DNA of 64,000 bases from Frigidibacter mobilis (lineage in GTDB: Bacteria > Pseudomonadota > Alphaproteobacteria > Rhodobacterales > Rhodobacteraceae), in contig NZ_CP012661.1 of assembly GCF_001620265.1 (NCBI RefSeq), forward strand, positions 2,790,001 through 2,854,000, read 5' to 3'. The notes beneath the pieces were generated by a model. That model saw only the letters and a program-made list of their open reading frames with translations, ran no database searches and was not told where the DNA came from. Positions 20,380 through 27,053 of the stretch are shown one piece after another. The stretch's first letter is position 1. The number at the start of each line of letters is the position of its first letter. The position numbers and the translations under genes are program-made.

Positions 20380-20735
20380 GGCGTCGTCTCCTCTGTTTCG
20401 GGCAGGGCGCCAAAGGTTTCCACCGGGTCGGTGACCGGCGGCAGCGGCTTTTCCGGATAGCCGACCTGCGCCGCCGTGCCGAACTGCGCGGCGCGCAGCG
20501 GCAGCAGGCCCAGCCGGTCGAAGTTGATCTCGGCCAGTTCGCGCAGCCGGTCGGGGCGGTTGAGATAGGCCCATTCCGCCTTCAGCACGCCCAGGCTTTC
20601 GCGCAGATGGCCGATTTCCGATTGCAGGCGGTCGATCTCGGTCAGCCGGGCCTGAGTGCGGTAATTCTCGCGGTAGGCCCAGAAGGCAAGACCCATCACG
20701 GCTAGCGCGGTGAGAACATAGAACAGGCTGCGCAT
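20376..20735 (-). CDS. ftsL: Cell-division protein FtsL
   Basis: 119 residues: short cytoplasmic tail, one membrane helix (FYVLTALAVMGLAFWAY, residues about 4-20), then a periplasmic coiled coil (ARLTEIDRLQSEIGHLRESLGVLK...) as in FtsL, which joins FtsB and FtsQ in the divisome. FtsL is poorly conserved, so its place between rsmH and ftsI is much of the support. The ATG at 20735 lies just after the rsmH stop, and the stop overlaps ftsI. Confidence 0.88.
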   Translation of the reverse strand: MRSLFYVLTALAVMGLAFWAYRENYRTQARLTEIDRLQSEIGHLRESLGVLKAEWAYLNRPDRLRELAEINFDRLGLLPLRAAQFGTAAQVGYPEKPLPPVTDPVETFGALPETEETTP

Positions 20736-20736
20736 G

Positions 20737-21759
20737 TCAGTGTCCTTTCCTGCGGGGCGCGGGGCCCTGCGCCGGTTGCGGCAGGCCCAACGACGAGCGA
20801 TCCGGCCGCCCGGCGGGCGCATCGGTGCGCTGCGCGACGCGCAGTTTGGCAGAGCGGGCGCGGGGGTTCTCGGCCAGTTCGGCATCATCGGGAGCCACGG
20901 CGCGGCGAGTCAGCAGCTTGAAGGCCGGCGCGGCATCCACCCGTTCGGGGGCATAGCGGCTGCCCTGCGCCTCGCCGCCCGAACGCGCCAGCAAGAAGCG
21001 TTTGACCACCCGGTCTTCAAGCGAATGGAAGGTGACGACCGCCAACCGCCCGCCGGGTTTCAGCGCGCGCTCTGCCGCCTCCAGCCCTTCGATCAACTGG
21101 CCGAACTCGTCATTCACCGCAATGCGGATCGCCTGAAATGTGCGGGTTGCGGGATGGCTCTGCCCCGGTTTCGGCCGCGGCAGGCAGGATTCGACCACGG
21201 CCACCAGCGCCCGTGTCGTGGTGATCGGCGCCGCCTCGCGCGCCCGCACGATGGCCTTGGCGATGCGCCGCGCCGCGCGGTCCTCGCCATAGTGATAGAT
21301 GATGTCGGCCAGCTCGGCCTCTTCCGCCTCGTTCACCAGATCGGCGGCGCTGGTACCCGCGCCGCTCATCCGCATGTCGAGCGGACCGTCCTTCATGAAG
21401 GAGAACCCGCGTTCCGCCTGATCGAGCTGCATCGACGACACGCCCAGATCCAGCACCACGCCGTCCAGCATCTCGCCGGCAAGCCTGTCCATGTCGGAAA
21501 ACGTGCCCTCCACCAGTCGCAGCCGGCTCCCGAAGTCGCCGGCCCACTGCGCCGCCATCGCAAACACCGAAGGGTCGCGGTCAACGCCGATCACCCGCTC
21601 TGCCCCCGCCTCCAGCAGCCCGCGGGCATAGCCGCCGGCTCCGAAGGTGCCGTCGAGCCATGTGCCCGATACAGGCGCCACCGCGGCCAGCAGCGGGCGC
21701 AGCAGGACCGGGACATGCGGGGCGTCGGGGCCAGCGGTTCGGGGGGCTTCGGCAGCCAT
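20737..21759 (-). CDS. rsmH: 16S rRNA (cytosine(1402)-N(4))-methyltransferase
   Basis: 340 residues. It begins with the conserved HVPVLL block, followed by the SAM motif [17 protein letters not shown] and [24 protein letters not shown] and [11 protein letters not shown] are diagnostic of RsmH/MraW. It methylates C1402 in the ribosomal P site. It starts 3 bases after the mraZ stop, the standard mraZ-rsmH pair at the head of dcw clusters. Confidence 0.96.
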   Translation of the reverse strand: MAAEAPRTAGPDAPHVPVLLRPLLAAVAPVSGTWLDGTFGAGGYARGLLEAGAERVIGVDRDPSVFAMAAQWAGDFGSRLRLVEGTFSDMDRLAGEMLDGVVLDLGVSSMQLDQAERGFSFMKDGPLDMRMSGAGTSAADLVNEAEEAELADIIYHYGEDRAARRIAKAIVRAREAAPITTTRALVAVVESCLPRPKPGQSHPATRTFQAIRIAVNDEFGQLIEGLEAAERALKPGGRLAVVTFHSLEDRVVKRFLLARSGGEAQGSRYAPERVDAAPAFKLLTRRAVAPDDAELAENPRARSAKLRVAQRTDAPAGRPDRSSLGLPQPAQGPAPRRKGH

Positions 21760-21762
21760 CCT

Positions 21763-22293
21763 TCAGAAATTCCTGTCCAGAAGCGCTGCGATATCGACAC
21801 CGGGGGCCAGGCCCTCGATCTCTTCCTCGGCCTTCTCGGCCACGTCGCGTTCATAGGCTTCGGGTTGCCAGATCTGGAAGGTGTCGGCGGTGCCGGCGAA
21901 CACGGCTTCCTCGCCGAGGCTCAGCTTCTCACGCAGCTTCTGCGGCAGCACGATGCGGCCATCGCCGTCGATCTCGGCCACGGTGGACAGGGTGATGAAC
22001 ACCCGCTCCAGCGCGCGGCGGCTGGGGGTGCCGCGCGGGATGGCAAGGATGCGCGCTTCCAGCGCCGCCATGCCCTCGACCGTGTAGCATTCAAGGAATT
22101 CGCGGCGGGTATCGCCATAGACGATGACAAAGCGGGCGCCGCCCTTGAGCTTGTCATCCTCGCGCAGCGCCTCGCGCCGGGCGCGGAACTCGGGATCGCC
22201 CTCTTCCAGGTGACGCCGAAATGCCGCCGGAATGGACACCCTGCCCTTTCCGTCGACCTTCTGGCTGAATTCTCCCCGGAACGACCCCGTCAC
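21763..22293 (-). CDS. mraZ: Transcriptional regulator MraZ
   Basis: 176 residues, with two MraZ/AbrB-like beta domains: FSQKVDGKGRVSIPAAFRRHLEEG near the N terminus and EIDGDGRIVLPQKLREKLSL around residue 105. MraZ forms ring oligomers that bind TGGG direct repeats and repress the dcw operon. The start is a GTG at 22293 preceded by a GAAGGAA site. Three 10-bp-phased boxes at 22792-22816 fit its known binding pattern. It heads the minus-strand dcw operon. Confidence 0.95.
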   Translation of the reverse strand: MTGSFRGEFSQKVDGKGRVSIPAAFRRHLEEGDPEFRARREALREDDKLKGGARFVIVYGDTRREFLECYTVEGMAALEARILAIPRGTPSRRALERVFITLSTVAEIDGDGRIVLPQKLREKLSLGEEAVFAGTADTFQIWQPEAYERDVAEKAEEEIEGLAPGVDIAALLDRNF

Positions 22294-22364
22294 CTTAGGT
22301 TTCCTTCACCGCCACGTTTCTGCTTTCCGCGCCAGGATCAGGCCCCCCGCCTGCACCCCGACCC

Positions 22365-22409
22365 AGAAAGACAACGGCGGACCGGGCTGCTGCCACTGCC
22401 CGATCCGCC
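22365..22409 (-). terminator. Rho-independent terminator in mraZ leader
   Basis: On the minus strand GGCGGATCGGGC (22409-22398) pairs with GCCCGGTCCGCC (22387-22376) around a 10-base loop, followed by a U-rich tail (GTTGTCTTTCT). It lies about 72 bases before the mraZ start, so it would end most transcripts inside the leader and release a small RNA, with readthrough feeding dcw expression. Confidence 0.75.
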
Positions 22410-22418
22410 GCCCCTCGT

Positions 22419-22454
22419 CCCATCACTGGCCCCATCTCTGGGCCCCATCACTGG
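22419..22454 (-). repeat. Three tandem CCCATCACTGG-type units in mraZ leader
   Basis: The plus strand shows CCCATCACTGGC, CCCATCTCTGGGC and CCCATCACTGGG in a row (units of 12, 13 and 12 bases). Read on the transcribed strand each unit contains GATGGG. They lie just upstream of the leader terminator and inside the presumed UpsM RNA, so they may form alternative pairings or bind a protein. The spacing differs from MraZ boxes (10 bases). Confidence 0.6.
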
Positions 22455-22791
22455 GTATGTCCGGCTACACGCGCCACCTGGGGGGATGTCTGCTCGCCCG
22501 CGCGCCGGATCTCTTTGGTCTTAGATAAACTCGAGCGCCTGTATGAACCTGCACTTCTTTTCGCCGATTTGGGGTCTTGGTGCCCCTTGCTCGTGTTCAT
22601 CTTGTGAACAGGAATGACATGGGATTTCATGGTAATCAATAGGCAAATCTGGGACACGCCGGCATGGCACCCCCCATCATCGCCAAGAGAGTCTCGAAAG
22701 ACGGGCCAGATCTATCCAAAGTTTTGCCCCATATGGCGCTATGGCTCATAATTCACACCATATATTGACACCGAAACCCGGCACCCGCATG

Positions 22792-22816
22792 CCCCGGCTA
22801 ATCCCAAAAAATCCCA
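22792..22816 (-). promoter_or_regulatory. Candidate MraZ operator (10-bp-phased boxes)
   Basis: On the minus strand TGGGA (22816-22812), TGGGA (22806-22802) and CGGGG (22796-22792) recur at exactly 10-base steps. MraZ is known to bind TGGGN direct repeats separated by 5 bases near dcw promoters. The boxes are about 500 bases before the mraZ start, which would place the promoter far upstream, consistent with a long leader. Confidence 0.6.
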
Positions 22817-23059
22817 AAAAAAGTTCTTGTCTTGCATATCAGGCACAGCCATCCCGGCCCGATCCACGGAAGATCACGGAATGTTCCTGCAAGCTCACAG
22901 AATTTCACGGGCAGGTGATTCGAAAAGGCGCGCCTTTCAGCCGCGCGCCCATGCTTTCCCATGCGGAGACCCAACGCGTGCCGAGGCCCCCCATCCTGGC
23001 CGGGCAGGGCGCAGGCGGCCGAGCAGAGCCGGCGCGCAAGCAGCCGGCACCCGCTGCTG
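22817..23059. other. Intergenic region between mraZ leader and mrp
   Basis: No gene, tRNA or clear terminator was recognised. On the minus strand the part next to the MraZ boxes is T-rich and probably holds the dcw promoter, but no convincing -35/-10 pair can be fixed by eye. mrp (minus strand) ends at 23060. Confidence 0.4.
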
Positions 23060-24154
23060 TCAGGCCATGCCACCGTCGATCAGCCGCCGCGCCAGCGCGG
23101 CATAGGCCCCGGCGATCGGCCCCTCGCCCGCGGCGATCGGGGTGCCGGCATCGCCCGCCAGCCGCACATCGAGGCTGAGGGGGATCTCGCCCAGGAATGG
23201 CAGCCCCAGCTTGGCCGCCTCGGCCCGCACGCCGCCATGCCCGAAGATATGCGCCTCATGCCCGCAGTTCGGGCAGATATAAGCAGACATATTCTCGATC
23301 AGCCCCAGAACCGGGGTCTTGAGCTTGGCAAACATGTCGATGGCCCGCCGCGCATCCAGCAGCGCCACGTCCTGCGGGGTGGACACCACCACCGCCCCGG
23401 TCAGATGCGTGCGCTGGCACAGGGTCAGCTGCACATCGCCGGTGCCGGGCGGCAGATCGACGATCAGCACGTCCAGTTCGCCCCAGGCCACCTGCCCCAG
23501 CAGTTGCTGCAGCGCGCCCATCAGCATCGGCCCGCGCCAGACCACCGCCTCGTCCTCCTTCAGCAGCAGGCCGATGGACATCACCGTCACCCCATGCGCG
23601 TGCAGCGGGATCATGGTCTTGCCATCGGGCGAGTCCGGCCGGCCCGACACCCCCATCATCCGCGGCTGCGAGGGACCGTATATGTCTGCATCCAGCAGCC
23701 CGACCCGCCGCCCCGCCCGCGCCAGCGCCACTGCGAGGTTCGAGGAGACGGTGGATTTGCCGACCCCGCCCTTGCCCGAGGCAACCGCCACGATCCGGTC
23801 GATCCCCGCCACCCGCTGCGGCCCGGTCTGGCCCGGGGCCTGCGGCGTGGGGTGGCCGCCGATCTTCAGGCTGGGCGCGGCAGGTTTCGCCGCCGGGCCA
23901 TGCGCCGTCAGCACCACCGAGACCTGGGCTACCCCCGGCAGCGCCCGCACCGCCGCCTCGGCCGCGGCGCGCACCGGCTCCATCCCCCGCGCGGCCTCGG
24001 GCGAGGGCGCTTCCAGCACGAAGCGAACCGACTCGCCCCTCGAGTCGCTCTCTACCACCAATGCGCGCACCAGGTCCTCGGCCACAAGATCGCGGCCCGA
24101 GGGCAGGCGAATCCGGGCCAGGGCGGCGAGAACGGCGTCTTTCGTCACGGTCAT
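23060..24154 (-). CDS. mrp: Mrp/ApbC-type iron-sulfur cluster carrier ATPase
   Basis: 364 residues. An N-terminal MIP18/DUF59 domain (residues about 1-95) is followed by a deviant Walker A P-loop ATPase domain ([22 protein letters not shown] near residue 120). [23 protein letters not shown] carries the conserved CxxC pair that holds a transferable [4Fe-4S] cluster. Mrp/ApbC/NBP35 proteins act as cytoplasmic Fe-S scaffolds or carriers. The ATG at 24154 is preferred to the longer frame from 24223. It diverges from ccaF1. Confidence 0.92.
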   Translation of the reverse strand: MTVTKDAVLAALARIRLPSGRDLVAEDLVRALVVESDSRGESVRFVLEAPSPEAARGMEPVRAAAEAAVRALPGVAQVSVVLTAHGPAAKPAAPSLKIGGHPTPQAPGQTGPQRVAGIDRIVAVASGKGGVGKSTVSSNLAVALARAGRRVGLLDADIYGPSQPRMMGVSGRPDSPDGKTMIPLHAHGVTVMSIGLLLKEDEAVVWRGPMLMGALQQLLGQVAWGELDVLIVDLPPGTGDVQLTLCQRTHLTGAVVVSTPQDVALLDARRAIDMFAKLKTPVLGLIENMSAYICPNCGHEAHIFGHGGVRAEAAKLGLPFLGEIPLSLDVRLAGDAGTPIAAGEGPIAGAYAALARRLIDGGMA

Positions 24155-24333
24155 GTTACGGTCTCCGGGGCATTTCGCCGGGCACTGTGGCATCCTTGCC
24201 AGCAAGGGCAAGCCAAACCACAAAATTACGTCCTCAAAGCGCTGTGAAATGCGGCAGCGGCCATGTTTGCGCTAAATATTAGGTCAGCACGCGATATGCA
24301 TTTTCCGCATGGCGGCATTGAGAGCGCGAGGGA

Positions 24334-24361
24334 TTGTGCAGTTGCAGCATAAGGTCCATTT
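24334..24361 (+). promoter_or_regulatory. Candidate RpoH-type promoter of ccaF1-cuckoo RNA unit
   Basis: TTGTGC (24334-24339) and CCATTT (24356-24361) are 16 bases apart, about 80 bases before ccaF1. In R. sphaeroides this unit is transcribed from RpoHI/RpoHII promoters under stress, and CCAT-type -10 elements are usual there. The match is loose. Confidence 0.35.
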
Positions 24362-24442
24362 TCATCTCAACGGCGCCACAACGGGGCTGACAGCGAGAGC
24401 GCCGGTGGCGCGATCCAGATACGCAGAACTGAGGCAGAGCAT

Positions 24443-24664
24443 ATGGCTTTCGCAAATGACATCCGCAGCATCGAGCACGGCTTCGCCGACCGCATCGCTG
24501 TGTTCTTCAAGAACGTGCAGGATGCACGGCAGCGCCGCAAGGTGTTCCGGCAGACCCTGAGCGAGCTGCAGGCCCTCTCGGGCCGCGAGCTGGCAGACCT
24601 CGGCATCAACCGCTCGATGATTACCCGCGTGGCCGCCGAAGCGGCCTACGGAACCGAGAAGTAA
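24443..24664 (+). CDS. ccaF1: DUF1127 small RNA-binding protein, CcaF1 homologue
   Basis: 73 residues. The C-terminal half QRRKVFRQTLSELQALSGRELADLGINRSMI is a DUF1127 domain (arginine-rich helix pair with the L-x-ELADLGI-x-R signature). In R. sphaeroides the DUF1127 protein CcaF1 is encoded just before the CcsR cuckoo RNAs, is co-transcribed with them under stress, and binds RNA to help sRNA maturation. The same order is present here: the first cuckoo hairpin begins 12 bases after the stop codon. A TGAGGCAG ribosome site precedes the ATG. The protein is basic, with no signal peptide or membrane helix. Confidence 0.9.
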   Translation: MAFANDIRSIEHGFADRIAVFFKNVQDARQRRKVFRQTLSELQALSGRELADLGINRSMITRVAAEAAYGTEK

Positions 24665-24673
24665 TTCCCTTTC

Positions 24674-24746
24674 CTGAGGCTCCTCCTCCTCCCTGAGCCT
24701 CGGAAATCTGCGGCGGCCCCCTCCTCCTCCCTGGGGCCGCCGCATC
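24674..24746 (+). ncRNA. ccsR1: Cuckoo sRNA 1 (two CCUCCUCCC stem-loops)
   Basis: Hairpin one: GAGGCT (24676-24681) pairs with AGCCTC (24696-24701) around the loop CCTCCTCCTCCCTG. Hairpin two: a 12-bp GC stem (24709-24720 with 24733-24744) around CTCCTCCTCCCT. Two adjacent hairpins with C/U-rich anti-Shine-Dalgarno-like loops define the CcsR/cuckoo RNA family. This unit is the most diverged in its linker. It follows ccaF1 directly and is probably cut out of that transcript. The gene number is given by order only. Confidence 0.8.
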
Positions 24747-24802
24747 CAGATACCGGGCCAATCGGCCCACAGCGTTAACGGGACCGAAAGGTCCATCCGG
24801 CA

Positions 24803-24880
24803 TACGATGGCTCTCCTCCTCCTCCCTGAGGGCCTCGTTATGAAGGCGGCGGCCCCTCCTCCTCCCTGGGGCCGCCGCTC
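24803..24880 (+). ncRNA. ccsR2: Cuckoo sRNA 2
   Basis: Hairpin one has a weak, bulged stem around CTCCTCCTCCTCCCTGAG (24813-24830). Hairpin two has an 11-bp stem GCGGCGGCCCC (24846-24856) with GGGGCCGCCGC (24868-24878) around TCCTCCTCCCT. The linker CGTTATGAAGG is shared with units 3 and 4. The unit is preceded by CATACGA, matching AATACGA before units 3 and 4, which suggests a common processing or duplication boundary. Confidence 0.78.
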
Positions 24881-24942
24881 TTCGAAACCGGAACCCGGTC
24901 CCGAATGGGACACGAAATTCGGGCCTTCGGGCCCACCTGAAT

Positions 24943-25020
24943 ACGAACGGCCCCTCCTCCTCCCTGGGCCGGACGTTGTGAAGGACGGTGGCGCTTCCTC
25001 CTCCTCCCTGAGGCGCCACC
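24943..25020 (+). ncRNA. ccsR3: Cuckoo sRNA 3
   Basis: Hairpin one: CGGCCC (24948-24953) with GGGCCG (24966-24971), loop CTCCTCCTCCCT. Hairpin two: GGTGGCGC (24987-24994) with GCGCCACC (25013-25020), loop TTCCTCCTCCTCCCTGAG. The linker CGTTGTGAAGGACGG is close to that of units 2 and 4. Small hairpins in the preceding spacer (GTCCC/GGGAC and GGGCC/GGCCC) may guide RNase cleavage. Confidence 0.78.
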
Positions 25021-25041
25021 GTTCCCCTTCACGCAAGAATA

Positions 25042-25116
25042 CGAAGGCCCCCTCCTCCTCCCTGGGGTCGACGTTAAGAACGGCGGTGCCCCTCCTCCTC
25101 CCTGGGCGCCGCCGTT
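25042..25116 (+). ncRNA. ccsR4: Cuckoo sRNA 4
   Basis: Hairpin one: a short GGCCCC/GGGGTC stem around CTCCTCCTCCCT (about 25046-25070). Hairpin two: an 11-base stem (CGGCGGTGCCC, 25081-25091, with GGGCGCCGCCG, 25104-25114) around CTCCTCCTCCCT, followed by TTCGCTTTTCC, which may serve as the terminator of the whole ccaF1-ccsR unit. The linker is CGTTAAGAACGGCGG. Confidence 0.78.
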
Positions 25117-25257
25117 CGCTTTTCCGGCCCCCCGATTTTCCCAGGATACCAGCTCACGGTCGCAGCGCGGGTTGCGCTGTCTTCTTGCGTTTCAGAGAGC
25201 CTCGGGCCAACCTGTCCGGGCGGGAAAAGGCGAGGCACTGCCTCGCCCCCGCCCGCC

Positions 25258-25434
25258 GCGCGACCTGTCGCCCGGGGACGCTGACAACTCGAGACCGAAT
25301 GAGGACAGCGCCCGACCTGGCGGGCGAGGAGCGCCCGCCAGGTCGGGCGCTGGCCGGGCCTTTGAGGCCCGTCCGGTGCAAATTGCGAGGTCACCGCGTG
25401 GCGAAGGCGATGGCCTTCGCCAAGGAGAGCGGAG
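25258..25434 (+). repeat. Dispersed intergenic repeat, copy A
   Basis: About 175 bases that align with 49896-50057 in the opposite direction. Shared blocks include CTGTCGCCCGG, CGAGACCGAATGAGG, CGCTGGCCGGG, TTTGAGG and CTTCGCCAAGG. Both copies lie between genes and have a hairpin in the middle; the arm sequences differ but the fold is kept. No transposase or terminal repeats were seen, so it is more like a small non-coding repeat family than an insertion sequence. Confidence 0.75.
25307..25351. repeat. Perfect 20-bp inverted repeat with AGGAG loop
   Basis: The arm AGCGCCCGACCTGGCGGGCG (25307-25326) is exactly complementary to 25332-25351, leaving the five-base loop AGGAG. It is the centre of repeat copy A. 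It may end the cuckoo transcript or be a folded RNA. The exposed AGGAG loop is complementary to the CUCCU core of the cuckoo RNA loops about 200 bases upstream. Confidence 0.85.
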
Positions 25435-25560
25435 GGGCGCTGCGCCAATCGTGCGTTCTACCCTGCCAAGAGCCCTTCAGCCCCGGCGCCATCCCCCTTG
25501 CCGCCGCCCGGCCCCCGCCGCATAGTCCGCCGCAACAGGCGGCAGACAGCGCGGATCATC

Positions 25561-26715
25561 ATGCGGATTTCCCTCTTTTCGGCGGCGCTGGTCGCAGCCC
25601 TCGTCGGCTATGGCAGCACCATCGCGCTGCTGCTGGCCGCCGCGCAGGCCGTCGGCGCCACGCCCGAGCAGACCGGATCCTGGATCTTCGCCATATGCCT
25701 TGCCAAGGCCGCCGGCTCCGCCTTCCTCAGCCTTCGCGCCAGGATTCCCGTCGTGCTGGCCTGGTCCACCCCCGGCGCGGCGCTGGTCGCAGCCTCGCAG
25801 GGGCTGAGCATGGCCGAGGCCGTCGCCGCCTTCGTCTTCGCCGGGCTGCTGATCGCGTTGACCGGAGCCCTGCGCCCGCTGGGGCGGATGATCGCGGCGC
25901 TGCCCGATGCGGTGGCGGCGGCGATGCTCGCCGGGGTGCTGCTGCCCTTCTGCCTCGCGGTGCCCGGCCATGCCGTCGCCGTCCCGGCGCTGATCCTGCC
26001 GGTGGTCGCGGTCTTCCTGGCCGTGCGGCTGGTCAGCCCGGCGCAGGCGGTGCTGGCGGCACTGGCAACCGGGCTGGTCCTCGGCTTCGCGCTGCCCGGC
26101 GCCGCGGCGCTGCCGGCCCTCAACTTCACCCTGCCCCGCCTGACCTTCATCGCGCCCGATTTCGACCTCGGCGCGCTGATCGGCCTCGGCCTGCCGCTCT
26201 ATCTGGTGACGATGGCCTCGCAGAACCTGCCCGGATTCGCCGTGCTGCGCGCCGCCGGCTACACGCCCCCGGTGCGGCAGGCGCTGACCGTCACCGGCGG
26301 GCTCTCGGCCCTCTCCGCCTTCTTCGGGGCCCATACCATCAGCATGGCCGCGATCACCGCAGCGATCTGCCTGGGCGACGACGTGCATCCCGACCGGGCG
26401 CAGCGCTGGAAGGTGGGGCTGGTCTATGCCGGGGTCTGGGTGGCGCTCGGCCTCGCGGGGCCGGTGATTCTGGCGCTGATCGGCGCCATGCCCGCCGCCC
26501 TTGTCGCCACCATCGCCGGCCTTGCCCTGATCGCGCCCTTCCTCGGCGCCGCCAGCGCCGCCTTTGCCGCTCCCGAAACCCGATTCGCCGCCGGCACCAC
26601 GCTGATCGTCACCGCCTCGGGCGTCGCCGTCTTCGGCATCGGTGCGGCATTCTGGGGGCTGATCGCCGGGCTGGTCGTCCACGCGCTGGAAACGGCAAAG
26701 CGGCGGCTGGTGTGA
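25561..26715 (+). CDS. benE: BenE-family transporter (benzoate/H+ symporter-like)
   Basis: 384 residues, almost entirely hydrophobic, with about eleven to twelve membrane helices. The phrases WSTPGAALVAASQG, LPDAVAAAMLAGVLLPF and FGAHTISMAAITAAICLG match BenE, a family of inner-membrane proton symporters first described for benzoate. Here no aromatic-degradation genes are nearby, so the substrate is uncertain. The ATG at 25561 is chosen; the frame is open from 25498 but the extra residues are arginine-rich and unlike the family. No strong ribosome site is seen. Confidence 0.85.
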   Translation: MRISLFSAALVAALVGYGSTIALLLAAAQAVGATPEQTGSWIFAICLAKAAGSAFLSLRARIPVVLAWSTPGAALVAASQGLSMAEAVAAFVFAGLLIALTGALRPLGRMIAALPDAVAAAMLAGVLLPFCLAVPGHAVAVPALILPVVAVFLAVRLVSPAQAVLAALATGLVLGFALPGAAALPALNFTLPRLTFIAPDFDLGALIGLGLPLYLVTMASQNLPGFAVLRAAGYTPPVRQALTVTGGLSALSAFFGAHTISMAAITAAICLGDDVHPDRAQRWKVGLVYAGVWVALGLAGPVILALIGAMPAALVATIAGLALIAPFLGAASAAFAAPETRFAAGTTLIVTASGVAVFGIGAAFWGLIAGLVVHALETAKRRLV

Positions 26716-26736
26716 CCCGCGCCGCCGCCCCTGCGC

Positions 26737-26997
26737 TCAATCGGTGCGCACGAACCTGTTGAACCGGCTCTCCTCGCCCGAGGCGAGGTGGTCCTGATAG
26801 ATGAATTCCAGCCCGCGATCATCGAAGATGCGGAAGAACTCGTCCCAGCCGATCTCTTCCAGCGCCTCTTCCGGCTCGCCGAAATCCAGCCGCAGCAGCC
26901 CGCCGTCGCGGTCGCCCTGCACGCGCGACGGCCGCCCGCCCCGCGCCTCGGCCCAGTTGCGGATCGTGTCGTGGTCTCGTGTGGTCTTGGAGGTCAT
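26737..26997 (-). CDS. Small conserved acidic protein of unknown function
   Basis: 86 residues, rich in Asp and Glu, soluble, with no signal peptide. It begins TSKTTRDHDTIRNWAEARGG and contains RLDFGEPEEALEEIGWDEFFRIFDD, which looks like a compact alpha/beta fold. Short proteins of this kind occur in many alphaproteobacteria and are sometimes mislabelled as branching-enzyme fragments. A GGAAGGAGAC ribosome site precedes the start. It lies 56 bases after the uvrD start-side neighbour's end, between uvrD and benE. I can assign no function. Confidence 0.75.
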   Translation of the reverse strand: MTSKTTRDHDTIRNWAEARGGRPSRVQGDRDGGLLRLDFGEPEEALEEIGWDEFFRIFDDRGLEFIYQDHLASGEESRFNRFVRTD

Positions 26998-27053
26998 GGC
27001 GGTCTCCTTCCGTTCCAGCAGGGGAAACCCCGGCCCCGGCGCAGGGGTTCCGC

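Larger units (their letters stand above)
22365..22575 (-). ncRNA. upsM: UpsM-like sRNA from the mraZ 5' leader (5' end uncertain)
   Basis: In Rhodobacter sphaeroides the dcw cluster is preceded by an extended leader that yields the abundant sRNA UpsM (about 206 nt), ending at a terminator before mraZ. The same layout is seen here: a strong terminator 72 bases before mraZ, in an otherwise gene-free leader. I infer the homologue by position and structure, not by alignment. The 5' end is set from the R. sphaeroides length; the real start may be nearer 22770. Confidence 0.5.

Noticed and set aside
24676..25114. CRISPR array reading of the eight similar repeats
   Set aside because: Repeats are hairpins with different stems and a common loop, spacers are unequal and share sequence with each other, and no cas genes are present. 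The cuckoo RNA family explains the pattern.
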